Shown piece by piece: positions 25,785 to 35,624 of a stretch of 64,000 nt of DNA. The notes under the pieces are model-generated. The model made no database searches, had not been told where the DNA came from, and saw only the letters and a list, made by a program, of their open reading frames with translations. Both the position numbers and the translations under genes were made by a program. Origin of the DNA: Silene latifolia. Lineage: Eukaryota > Streptophyta > Magnoliopsida > Caryophyllales > Caryophyllaceae. The stretch covers positions 219,585,735 to 219,649,734 of the forward strand of contig NC_133534.1 of the NCBI RefSeq assembly GCF_048544455.1, in the 5' to 3' direction. Each line of letters starts with the position of its first letter. Position 1 is the stretch's first letter.

Positions 25785-26900
25785 ATGAGTGAAGAAAGGA
25801 TTGCTGGAATTGAAACACAAGTTACTCAACTTTCTGAAAAATGTGATTTGTTGCTAGAATCTCTCAATGTTATCATGGCTAATATTCCAACACCACCACC
25901 AAGAGGAGGACAACCACCTAGAGGCAGGGGTAGAGGCCGTGGCTTCATGGGGAGAGGACGAGCTCATGGTGGCCGTGAGGAAGAGGAGCTTTCTGATTCG
26001 GAGGAGTCCATGGCCGAGGCCTTTCATGGAGAGCCCAACAAAGACTTAAAGGTAGAGATTCCTGATTTTCATGGTAGTTTAAACCCTGAGGATTTGTTAG
26101 ATTGGTTTAGGACCATTGAAAGAGTCTTTGAGTTTAAAGGTTATTCTGATAGCAAAGCTTTTAAAGTTGTAATCTTGAAACTCAAACGCTATGCTTCCCT
26201 TTGGTATGAGAACTTAAAAAATCAGAGAAGAAGGGATGGTAAGGAACCTATTAAGTCTTGGTTAAAACTGAAAAAGAAGCTTAATGAGAAGTTTATACCT
26301 AAAGAGTACACTCAAGACATTTTCATTAAGCTCACACAACTTAAACAAGACCAACAACCACTTGAGTCATATCTTAGGGACTTTGAACAGCTTACTTTGC
26401 AATGTGAACTCAATGAGAAGCCCGAACAGAAAATTGCTAGATTTGTTGAAGGTTTAGATACCAAGATTGCTCATAGGGTTAGAATGCAACAAGTATGGTC
26501 CTTTGATGAGGCCGTTAATTTGGCTTTAAGGGTTGAGAAAATGGGTAAAGGGAAGGCTACAACCACCAAACCAACCACCAAAACAGCCACCTTTAGACCC
26601 CCAACCAGTTTCAAAATCAATGAACCACCCTCTCAAAACAAAACCACCATACTTGACAAGGGAAAAGCAGCCGAAACCTCACAAAAAAGACCATGCCTCT
26701 CAAAAAATGTTACCAATGCCAAGGTTATGGTCACTTTGCCAAAGAATGCCCAACCAAGAGAGCCCTTAGTAGCTTTGAAGTGGTTCATTGGGGAGATGAT
26801 GAGATTCTTGTGTGTGATGAGGAAAGGGAGGGAACGGACCATGAGGAGGATGATGTGGTTATGCCGGATGCGGGTCTTAGCTTGGTTACTTGGAGAGTGA
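25785..26900 (+). CDS. Element A Gag (capsid part; zinc knuckle is in the -1 frame)
   Basis: Gag packages the element RNA into virus-like particles in the cytoplasm. The ATG follows aaaacaacc after the primer site and leader. The first 100 residues include an RG-rich stretch (about 40-65) and an acidic patch. The capsid region begins at about residue 90 (VEIPDFHGSLNPEDLLDW), continues through YASLWYENLK, and matches the Gags of elements C and D. After about residue 305 the natural sequence continues in the -1 frame, where the CCHC knuckle lies. Read straight on, this frame runs 64 more codons that look like a shadow frame and stops at 26900. The switch can be placed exactly at the run AAAAAAT (26702-26708), which sits in slippery-heptamer register. 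A lost A in that run would explain it equally well. Confidence 0.82.
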   Translation: MSEERIAGIETQVTQLSEKCDLLLESLNVIMANIPTPPPRGGQPPRGRGRGRGFMGRGRAHGGREEEELSDSEESMAEAFHGEPNKDLKVEIPDFHGSLNPEDLLDWFRTIERVFEFKGYSDSKAFKVVILKLKRYASLWYENLKNQRRRDGKEPIKSWLKLKKKLNEKFIPKEYTQDIFIKLTQLKQDQQPLESYLRDFEQLTLQCELNEKPEQKIARFVEGLDTKIAHRVRMQQVWSFDEAVNLALRVEKMGKGKATTTKPTTKTATFRPPTSFKINEPPSQNKTTILDKGKAAETSQKRPCLSKNVTNAKVMVTLPKNAQPREPLVALKWFIGEMMRFLCVMRKGRERTMRRMMWLCRMRVLAWLLGE

Positions 26901-29900
26901 TGCATACCCAACCCCAACCCTTGGAAATGGACCAAAGACAACAAATTTTCAGGTCTAGGTGCACCATTAAAGGAAGGGTTTGTAATCTTATCATTGATGG
27001 AGGGAGTTGTACCAATGTTGCCTCTAGTACTCTCATTGACAAACTATCATTACCTACACAAGACCATCCTAGTCCTTATAAGCTAAGGTGGCTCAACAAA
27101 GGGGCTGAAGTGAGGGTTGATAAGCAATGCTTGGTTCCTTTTTCCATTGGCAAAAACTATGTAGATGAAGCTCTTTGTGATGTTCTTCCAATGGATGCTT
27201 GTCACTTGCTACTTGGGAGACCGTGGGAGTTTGATAGGGACTCGGTTCATCATGGTAAAGACAACACCTACACCTTCAAATTTGGCTCAAGAAAGGTCAT
27301 CCTAGCACCTTTACCACCTGTTCTCAAGCATATTCCAACACCCTCCATGCTTGAACCATCTAAGGAAGTGTTGCTAATCAATGGGGCAGAAATGTTGCAA
27401 GAGTTAAAGGAGGATAGGGACGTGTATGTGCTTATAGCCAAGGAAGTGGTGGGAGAGCAAGAGAAGGGGCTGCCTAGTGAGGTCCAACGCCTACTCAAAA
27501 CCTATGGTGATGTGTTTCCAAATGAGCTTCCTAGTGGTTTGCCTCCTCTTAGAGGAATTGAACATCAAATTGATTTCATTCCGGGAGCTACTCTACCCAA
27601 CAAGGCAGCCTATAGAAGTGATCCTAAAGCTAGCCAAGAATTGCAACAACAAATTGGAGAGCTCATGAGCAAGGGTTTTGTGAGGGAGAGCCTTAGCCCT
27701 TGTGCCGTTCCAGCCTTGCTTGTGCCCAAGAAAGATGGGTCATGGAGGATGTGCACCGATAGTAGATCCATCAACAACATAACCATCAAGTATAGGTTTC
27801 CTATACCAAGGCTTGATGACATCCTAGATGAGCTTAGTGGAGCCAAACTGTTTTCAAAGATTGATTTAAGGCAAGGTTATCATCAAGTAAGAATCAAAGA
27901 AGGAGATGAGTGGAAAACCGCATTCAAAACAAAGCATGGGTTGTATGAATGGCTTGTCATGCCATTTGGTCTTTCTAATGCACCAAGCACTTTCATGAGG
28001 CTTATGAATGAAGTGCTTAGGCCTCACTTGGGCAGCTTTGTTGTTGTATACTTTGATGACATCTTGGTGTATAGTCCTAACAAAGAAGAGCACCTCAATC
28101 ATTTACAAATATTGTTTGACACTCTTAGGGAGCACAAGTTGTATGGGAAGCTTGAGAAGTGTTCTTTTATGCAAAGTGAAGTCCAATTCTTGGGTTTCAT
28201 CATTTCTGACCGTGGCATATTAGTTGATCAAGAGAAGGTTAAAGCAATCAAGTCATGGCCTATTCCTAGGAATATCACGGATGTGAGGAGCTTTCATGGG
28301 TTAGCATCATTCTATAGGAGGTTTATCAAGGATTTTAGCACTCTCATGGCTCCTATAACTGAATGTATGAAGAAGGGGGAGTTCAAATGGGGAGATAAGG
28401 CTGAAACTTCCTTCAACACCATCAAGGAAAAGCTATGTGAGTCTCCTATTCTTGCTTTGCCAAATTTTGATAAGTTATTTGAAGTTGAGTGTGATGCTAG
28501 TGGCATTGGCATTGGGGCTGTCCTTGTTCAAGAGCACAAGCCAATTGCTTACTTTAGTGAGAAATTGAGTGGTGCCAAGCTAAATTACTCAACTTATGAC
28601 AAAGAGTTCTATGCCATTGTAAGAGCCTTAACTCATTGGGGCCATTACCTCAAGCCAAGGCCCTTTGTTCTTCATTCGGATCATGAGGCTCTTAAGTACA
28701 TCAATGGGCAGCATAAGCTCAACCATAGACATGCCAAATGGGTTGAGTTCTTACAATCATTCAACTTTGCAAGCAAGTACATAGAAGGGAAGGATAACGT
28801 GGTTGCGGATGCTCTATCAAGGAGGTTCATTATGTTGAGTTACATGGAACAAAGAGTGCTTGGGTTTGAGCACATGAAAGAGTTTTACCAAGAGGATCCA
28901 GATTTCAAGGAGGAGTGGGGGTCATTGCAAAATGGACGAGCTAAAGGGGGTCATTACTTGGTCCAAGAGGGGTTCTTGTTTCGTGGAAACCGTTTGTGTG
29001 TGCCAAGGAGTCCCTATAGAAGCTTGTTGGTACGAGAAGCACACTCCAATGGTCTTGCCGGGCACTTTGGCATTCAAAAGACCTATGACATACTCCAAGA
29101 GCATTTCTATTGGCCTAAGATGCTTGGGGATGTCCAAGATGTTATCAAGAGGTGTGCTCCATGTCAACAATCCAAGTCCTACTTCAAAACAGGCCCCTAT
29201 ACCCCTTTACCCATCCCAAACCAGCCATGGGAAGACATTAGCATGGATTTCATAGTTGCTTTGCCAAGAACTCAAAGAGGCAAGGACTCCATCATGGTTG
29301 TTGTGGATAGGTTTAGCAAGATGGCTCACTTCATTGCTTGTAAGAAAACGGAGGATGCATCTAGTGTGGCTGATTTATACTTCAAAGAGGTGGTTAAGCT
29401 CCATGGAGTTCCCAAGTCTATTGTCTCGGATAGGGATTCAAAGTTCATGAGCCATTTTTGGAGGTCCTTGTGGAAGCTACTCAAGACTAGGCTCTTATTT
29501 AGCACCTCCCATCACCCCCAAACTGATGGACAAACGGAGGTGACTAACAAGACTCTAGGGAGAATCCTAAGGTGCACGGTTTCTAAATCATTGAAGGATT
29601 GGGATCTCAAACTAGCTCAAGCCGAGTTTGCCTTCAATAGGGCTCCTTCTTCAAGCACGGGCAAGTCTCCATTTGAAGTTGTTTATGGCGCCAACCCCCT
29701 CATGCCCACTGATTTGGCACCCATCCAAAGGAAAAAGATTGATTTCGATGCTAAGAAAAGAGTTGAGCAAATGCTACAAATCCATGCTCAAGTTAAGAAG
29801 CAAATTGAGAAAATAAATGAAGCATACAAAGCAAGGGCCAAGGGTCCTAAGCAAGCCACAAACTTTGAAGTAGGGGATCTTGTTTGGATTAACCTAAGAA

Positions 29901-30121
29901 AAGAAAGATTTCCAGCCAAAAGGAAGAACAAGCTCATGCCAAGAGCGGATGGTCCATTCGAAGTCCTCGAAAAGATTGGGTCCAATGCCTACAAGATTAA
30001 CTTGCCCGGAGATTATGAGGTCCATGGCACATTCAATGTTGGGGATTTAAGTCCTTATTATGAAGAGATTGAAGATGATAATGGCCAGGATTTGAGGGCA
30101 AATCCTTTTCAAGAAGGGTAG
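26693..30121 (+). CDS. Element A zinc knuckle plus Pol (protease, RT, RNase H, integrase), open
   Basis: 1142 codons without a stop. Domains in order: CCHC knuckle CYQCQGYGHFAKEC at residues 6-19; acidic linker; aspartic protease with DGGSCTN (Asp102); reverse transcriptase with YFDD (Asp455/456); RNase H starting at about Asp601 (ECDASG) with HSDHEAL and ADALSRR; integrase with an HHCC zinc finger (about 785-825) and the triad Asp852, Asp913, Glu949 (35 residues between the last two). The C-terminus ends FNVGDLSPYY and LRANPFQEG, with no classical chromodomain. The stop lies two bases before the 3' LTR. The first ATG (26693) is probably not a real start; translation most likely comes from gag through a -1 shift. 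It should yield one polyprotein cut by its own protease, then reverse transcription in the particle and integration in the nucleus. Confidence 0.92.
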   Translation: MPLKKCYQCQGYGHFAKECPTKRALSSFEVVHWGDDEILVCDEEREGTDHEEDDVVMPDAGLSLVTWRVMHTQPQPLEMDQRQQIFRSRCTIKGRVCNLIIDGGSCTNVASSTLIDKLSLPTQDHPSPYKLRWLNKGAEVRVDKQCLVPFSIGKNYVDEALCDVLPMDACHLLLGRPWEFDRDSVHHGKDNTYTFKFGSRKVILAPLPPVLKHIPTPSMLEPSKEVLLINGAEMLQELKEDRDVYVLIAKEVVGEQEKGLPSEVQRLLKTYGDVFPNELPSGLPPLRGIEHQIDFIPGATLPNKAAYRSDPKASQELQQQIGELMSKGFVRESLSPCAVPALLVPKKDGSWRMCTDSRSINNITIKYRFPIPRLDDILDELSGAKLFSKIDLRQGYHQVRIKEGDEWKTAFKTKHGLYEWLVMPFGLSNAPSTFMRLMNEVLRPHLGSFVVVYFDDILVYSPNKEEHLNHLQILFDTLREHKLYGKLEKCSFMQSEVQFLGFIISDRGILVDQEKVKAIKSWPIPRNITDVRSFHGLASFYRRFIKDFSTLMAPITECMKKGEFKWGDKAETSFNTIKEKLCESPILALPNFDKLFEVECDASGIGIGAVLVQEHKPIAYFSEKLSGAKLNYSTYDKEFYAIVRALTHWGHYLKPRPFVLHSDHEALKYINGQHKLNHRHAKWVEFLQSFNFASKYIEGKDNVVADALSRRFIMLSYMEQRVLGFEHMKEFYQEDPDFKEEWGSLQNGRAKGGHYLVQEGFLFRGNRLCVPRSPYRSLLVREAHSNGLAGHFGIQKTYDILQEHFYWPKMLGDVQDVIKRCAPCQQSKSYFKTGPYTPLPIPNQPWEDISMDFIVALPRTQRGKDSIMVVVDRFSKMAHFIACKKTEDASSVADLYFKEVVKLHGVPKSIVSDRDSKFMSHFWRSLWKLLKTRLLFSTSHHPQTDGQTEVTNKTLGRILRCTVSKSLKDWDLKLAQAEFAFNRAPSSSTGKSPFEVVYGANPLMPTDLAPIQRKKIDFDAKKRVEQMLQIHAQVKKQIEKINEAYKARAKGPKQATNFEVGDLVWINLRKERFPAKRKNKLMPRADGPFEVLEKIGSNAYKINLPGDYEVHGTFNVGDLSPYYEEIEDDNGQDLRANPFQEG

Positions 30122-30123
30122 AT
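30087..30123 (+). promoter_or_regulatory. Element A pre-LTR hairpin and polypurine tract
   Basis: AGGATTTG (30087-30094), loop AGGG, and CAAATCCT (30099-30106) form a perfect 8-bp inverted repeat. After seventeen bases, which include the purine tract aagaaggg (30111-30118), the 3' LTR begins. The hairpin falls in the codons for the C-terminal L-R-A-N residues of Pol. The purine tract is the expected plus-strand primer. Hairpin formation is inferred from complementarity. Confidence 0.65.
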
Positions 30124-30962
30124 TGAAGAGAATTCAGCCGAGCATTCCTCTTTTGAACCCGGTTTTGGACCTTGCACAAGATTGAGGTCTAACATGAATT
30201 CCGTCTAAGAAGTCGTGCCTTTTTCCAGCATGGGATTAATCTTTGGTGAGTTTGGGACGTTTTTGTGTCGGAACTTGTATCCCAAAGCTTTTCCTATCAT
30301 TGAGTTTGCCAAGCTTTTAAAACAGCGCGCAATCAGGAACATGGCTGGAGCAGGCTTCGTTTTCTGTGCATTATGTCGCTATCAACATTCCTCTTTTGAT
30401 CAAACATAGCTCAAGGGCCCTTAGAAGAGTATTTGCAGCATTGCCAAAGTCTTCCAAGTGAGTCCAAGTGTGCATAAACAAGACTTGAGCTAGTAAATAA
30501 GGGATTGTTGTACTATTAGTTTACTTTCTATCTTTTATGCTTTATGTCCTTTTCTTTTCTGATTTCTTGTAAGGTCCTTGGCTGCCGTGTTTGGTGGTAT
30601 TGGCAGCTCTTTTTGTGGCCATAGGATGCTATCTTAGATGAAGGGAGGAGATTGTCTTGCTTGTCCTATAAAAGCAAGCACAACCCTTAGACAAAATCAG
30701 ATTATTTTGAATGAAAAAACCCTAAGAAGCAACCTGCTTTCTTTCTTCTTTATCTTTGCTTTGTGCTTGATAAAACTCCCTTGCTTAGTGCTAGGAGGTT
30801 GGATAAGTCCTTTGCTAAGTGCTTGGACAAGTCCTAGGCTTAATTCATTGCTTTGTGTTCGAATTAAGTCATACCTTGAGTCCTAAACAAGCTGAGTTTT
30901 CTTTGTTTGTCATTTGTGAATTTCGTGTCTTATATCAACTCAAATCTGATAGTTTTAGTTCA
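30124..30962 (+). repeat. Element A 3' LTR
   Basis: 839 bp, TG...CA, matching the 5' LTR at about 96% by eye. The TATA box is at 30667-30674. It is followed by attgtacttgttc of the satellite, so the right junction falls at monomer position 27. Confidence 0.93.
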
Positions 30963-33900
30963 ATTGTACTTGTTCATTAGTCCATGTGACTCGTTGTGTA
31001 AACCATTTATCCTTGCTCATTAATCCTTGTGTTAAAACAATTGTACTTGTTCATTAGTCCATGTGACTCGTTGTGTGAACCATCTGTCCTTGATCATTAG
31101 CCCTTGTGACTCGTTGTGTGAACCATTTGTCCTTGTTTATTAATAAATGTGACACGTTGTGTGAAACATTTGTCCTTGTTCATTAGTCCTTGTGACTCGT
31201 TGTGTAAACCATTTATCCTTGTTCATTATTCCTTGTGAGTCGTTGTGTTACACAATTGTACTTGTTCATTAGTCCATGTGACTCGTTGTGTGAACCATTT
31301 GTTCTTCTTCATTAGCCCTTGTGACTCGTTGTGTTAAACAATTTTACTTGTTCTTTATTCTATGTGACTCGTTGTGTGAACCCTTTATCCTTGTTCATTA
31401 GTGCATGTGACTCGTTGTGTTAAAATAATTACCCTTGTTCATTTGTCCATGTGAATCGTTGTGTGAACCATTTGTCCCTGTTCATTAGTCCTTGTGACTC
31501 GTTGTGAAAAACAATTGTACTTATTCATTAGTCTATGTGACTCGTTGTGTGAAATATTTTCCCTTATTCGTAAGTCCTTGTGACACGTTGTGTAAACCAT
31601 TTGTCCTTGTTCATTAATCCTTGTGATAAAACAATTGTACTTGTTCATTAGTCCATGTGACTCGTTGTGTGAACCATTTGTCCTTGTTCATTAGCCCTTG
31701 TGACTCATTGTGTGAACCATTTGTCCTTGTTTATTAATAAATGTGACTCGTTGTGTGAACCATTTGTCCTTGTTTATTAGTCCTTGTGAGTCGTTGTGTT
31801 AAAACAATTGTACTTGTTCATTAGTCCATGTGAGTCGTTGTGTGAACCATTTGTTCTTGTTCATTAGCCCTTGTGACTCGTTGTGTTAAACAATTGTACT
31901 TGTTCCTTAGTCTATGTGACTCGTTGTGTGAAACATTTGTCCTTGTTCATTAGTCCTTGTGACTCGTTGTGTAAACCATTTATCCTTGTTCATTATTCCT
32001 TGTGAGTCGTTCTGTTAAACAATTGTACTTGTTCATTAGTCCATGTGACTCGTTGTGTGAACCATTTGTTCTTGTTTATTAATAAATGTGACTCGTTGTG
32101 TGAAACATTTGTCCTTGTTCTTTAGTCCTTGTGACTCGTTGTGTAAACCATTTATCCTTGTTCATTATTCCTTGTGAGTCGTTCAAAACAATTGTACTTG
32201 TTCATTAGTCCATGTGACTCGTTGTGTGAACCATTTGTTCTTGTTCATTAGCCCTTGTGACTCGTTGTGTTAAATAATTGTATTTGTTCCTTAGTCTATG
32301 TGACTTGTTGTGTGAACCATTTGTCCTTGTTCATTAGTCCTTGTGGCTCGTTGTGTTAAACAATTGTACTTGTTCATTAGTGCATGTGACTCGTTGTGTG
32401 AACCATTTGTTCTTGTTCATTAGCCCTTGTGACTCAATGTGTTAAATAATTGTACTTGTTCCTTAGTCTATGTGACTTGTTGTGTGAACCATTTGTCCTT
32501 GTTCATTAGTCCTTGTGACTCATTGTGTAAAACAGTTGTACTTGTTCATTAGTCCATGTGACTCGTTGTGTGAACCATTTGCCCTTGTTCGTTAGTCCTT
32601 GTGACACGTTGTGTAAACCATTTGTCCTTCTTCATTAATCCTTGTGTTAAAACAATTATACTTGTTCATTAGTCCATGTGACTGGTTGTGTGAACTATTT
32701 GCCCTTGTTCGTTAGTCCTTCTGACACGTTGTGTAAACCATTTATCCTTGCTCATTAATCCTTGTGTTAAAACAATTGTACTTGTTCATTAGTCCATGTG
32801 ACTCGTTGTGTGAACCATCTGTCCTAGATCATTATCTCTTGTGACTCGTTATGTGAACCATTTGTCCTTGTTTATTAATAAATGTGACACGTTGTGTGAA
32901 ACATTTGTCCTTGTTCATTAGTCCTTGTGACTCGTTGTGTAAACCATTCATCCTTGTTCATTATTCCTTGTGAGTCGTTGTGTTACACAATTGTACTTGT
33001 TCATTAGTCCATGTGACTCGTTGTGTGAACCATTTGTTCTTCTTCATTAGCCCTTGTGACTCGTTGTGTTAAACAATTTTACTTGTTCCTTATTCCATGT
33101 AACTCGTTGTGTGAACCCTTTATCCTTGTTCATTAGTGCATGTGACTCGTTGTGTTAAAATAATTGCCCTTGTTCATTTGTCCATGTGACTCGTTGTGTG
33201 AACCATTTGTCCTTGTTCATTAGTTCTTGTGACTCGTTGTGAAAAACAATTGTACTTGTTCATTAGTCCATGTGACTCGTTGTGTGAAATATTTGCCCTT
33301 ATTCGTAAGTCCTTGTGACACGTTGTGTAAACCATTTGTCCTTGTTCATTAATCCTTGTGATAAAACAATTGTACTTCTTCATTAGTCCATGTGACTCGT
33401 TGTGTGAACCATTTGTCCTTGTTCATTAGCCCTTGTGACTCATTGTGTGAACCATTTGTCCTTGTTTATTAATAAATGTGACTCGTTGTGTGAACCATTT
33501 GTCCTTGTTTATTAGTCCTTGTGAGTCGTTGTGTTAAAACAATTGTACTTGTTCATTAGTCCATGTGAGTCGTTGTGTGAACCATTTGTTCTTGTTCATT
33601 AGCCCTTGTGACTCGTTGTGTTAAACAATTGTACTTGTTCCTTAGTCCATGTGACTCGTTGTGTGAAACATTTGTCCTTGTTCATTAGTCCTTGTGACTC
33701 ATTGTGTAAACCATTTATCCTTGTTCATTATTCCTTGTGAGTCGTTCTGTTAAACAATTGTACTTGTTCATTAGTCCATGTGACTCGTTGTGTGAACCAT
33801 TTGTTCTTGTTTATTAATAAATGTGAGTCGTTGTGTGAAACTTTTGTCCTTGTTCATTAGTCCTTGTGACTCGTTGTGTAAACCATTTATCCTTGTTCAT

Positions 33901-35624
33901 TATTCCTTGTGAGTCGTTCTGTTAAACAATTGTACTTGTTCATTAGTCCATGTGACGGTGTGAACCATTTGTTCTTGTTCATTAGCCCTTGTGACTCGTT
34001 GTGTTAAATAATTGTACTTGTTCCTTAGTCTATGTGACTTGTTGTGTGAACCATTTGTCCTTGTTCATTAGTCCTTGTGGCTCATTGTGTTAAACAATTG
34101 TACTTGTTCATTAGTTCATGTGACTCGTTGTGTGAACCATTTGTTCTTGTTCATTAGCCCTTGTGACTCGTTGTGTTAAATAATTGTACTTGTTCCTTAG
34201 TCTATGTGACTTGTTGTGTGAACCATTTGTCCTTGTTCATTAGTCCTTGTGGCTCGTTGTGTTAAACAATTGTACTTGTTCATTAGTGCATGTGACTCGT
34301 TGTGTGAACCATTTGTTCTTGTTCATTAGCCCTTGTGACTCAATGTGTTAAATAATTGTACTTGTTCCTTAGTCTATGTGACTTGTTGTGTGAACCATTT
34401 GTCCTTGTTCATTAGTCCTTGTGACTCATTGTGTAAAATAGTTGTACTTGTTCATTAGTCCATGTGACTCGTTGTGTGAACCATTTGCCCTTGTTCGTTA
34501 GTCCTTGTGACACGTTGTGTAAACCATTTGTTCTTCTTCATTAATCCTTGTGTTAAAACAATTATACTTGTTCATTAGTCCATGTGACTCGTTGTGTGAA
34601 CTATTTGCCCTTGTTCGTTAGTCCTTCTGACACGTTGTGTAAACCATTTATCCTTGCTCATTAATCCTTGTGTTAAAACAATTGTACTTGTTCATTAGTC
34701 CATGTGACTCGTTGTGTGAACCATCTGTCCTAGATCATTATCTCTTGTGACTCGTTGTGTGAACCATTTGTCCTTGTTTATTAATAAATGTGACACGTTG
34801 TGTGAAACATTTGTCCTTGTTCATTAGTCCTTGTGACTCGTTGTGTAAACCATTCATCCTTGTTCATTATTCCTTGTGAGTCGTTGTGTTACACAATTGT
34901 ACTTGTTCATTAGTCCATGTGACTCGTTGTGTGAACCATTTGTTCTTCTTCATTAGCCCTTGTGACTCGTTGTGTTAAACAATTTTACTTGTTCCTTATT
35001 CCATGTAACTCGTTGTGTGAACCCTTTATCCTTGTTCATTAGTGCATGTGACTCGTTGTGTTAAAATAATTGCCCTTGTTCATTTGTCCATGTGACTCGT
35101 TGTGTGAACCATTTGTCCCTGTTCATTAGTTCTTGTGACTCGTTGTGAAAAACAATTGTACTTGTTCATTAGTCCATGTGACTCGTTGTGTGAAATATTT
35201 GCCCTTATTCGTAAGTCCTTGTGACACGTTGTGTAAACCATTTGTCCTTGTTCATTAATCCTTGTGATAAAACAATTGTACTTGTTCATTAGTCCATGTG
35301 ACTCGTTGTGTGAACCATTTGTCCTTGTTCATTAGCCCTTGTGACTCATTGTGTGAACCATTTGTCCTTGTTTATTAATAAATGTGACTCGTTGTGTGAA
35401 CCATTTGTCCTTGTTTATTAGTCCTTGTGAGTCGTTGTGTTAAAACAATTGTACTTGTTCATTAGTCCATGTGAGTCGTTGTGTGAACCATTTGTTCTTG
35501 TTCATTAGCCCTTGTGACTCGTTGTGTTAAACAATTGTACTTGTTCCTTAGTCCATGTGACTCGTTGTGTGAAACATTTGTCCTTGTTCATTAGTCCTTG
35601 TGACTCGTTGTGTAAACCATTTAT
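30963..35624. repeat. 43-bp satellite array, block 2
   Basis: The same satellite as block 1, with higher-order anchors near 31425, 33158 and 35065 (units of 1,735 and 1,906 bp). The first monomer after element A is a fusion: ...gactcgttgtgt joins directly to aaaccatttatccttgctc, and the roughly 43 bp found between these in other copies are missing. A monomer with 5 bp missing (tgtgacggtg at 33951) recurs at 45322 beyond element B. Nothing but satellite is visible. Confidence 0.96.
35620..35624. repeat. Left target-site duplication of element B (TTTAT)
   Basis: TTTAT precedes the 5' LTR and is repeated at 45085-45089 after the 3' LTR. In the monomer these are positions 27-31, in the context aacca-TTTAT-ccttg. 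Confidence 0.92.

Larger units (their letters stand above)
24855..30962 (+). mobile_element. Element A: CRM-like Ty3/gypsy LTR retrotransposon, open pol, no matching TSD
   Basis: A 6,108-bp element with two LTRs of about 840 bp, a tRNA-iMet-type primer site, gag, a long pol and a short purine tract before the 3' LTR. The pol order is protease, RT, RNase H, integrase. The protein ends FNVGDLSPYY followed by an LRANPFQEG tail, which I associate with CRM-type (centromeric) chromoviruses rather than with Tekay or Reina. The flanking five bases do not match: ctcgt on the left, attgt on the right. The satellite register also jumps by about 335 bp across the insertion. The LTRs differ by roughly 4% by eye, yet pol has no stop. 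The clade call rests on remembered motif patterns, not on a tree. Confidence 0.93.
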
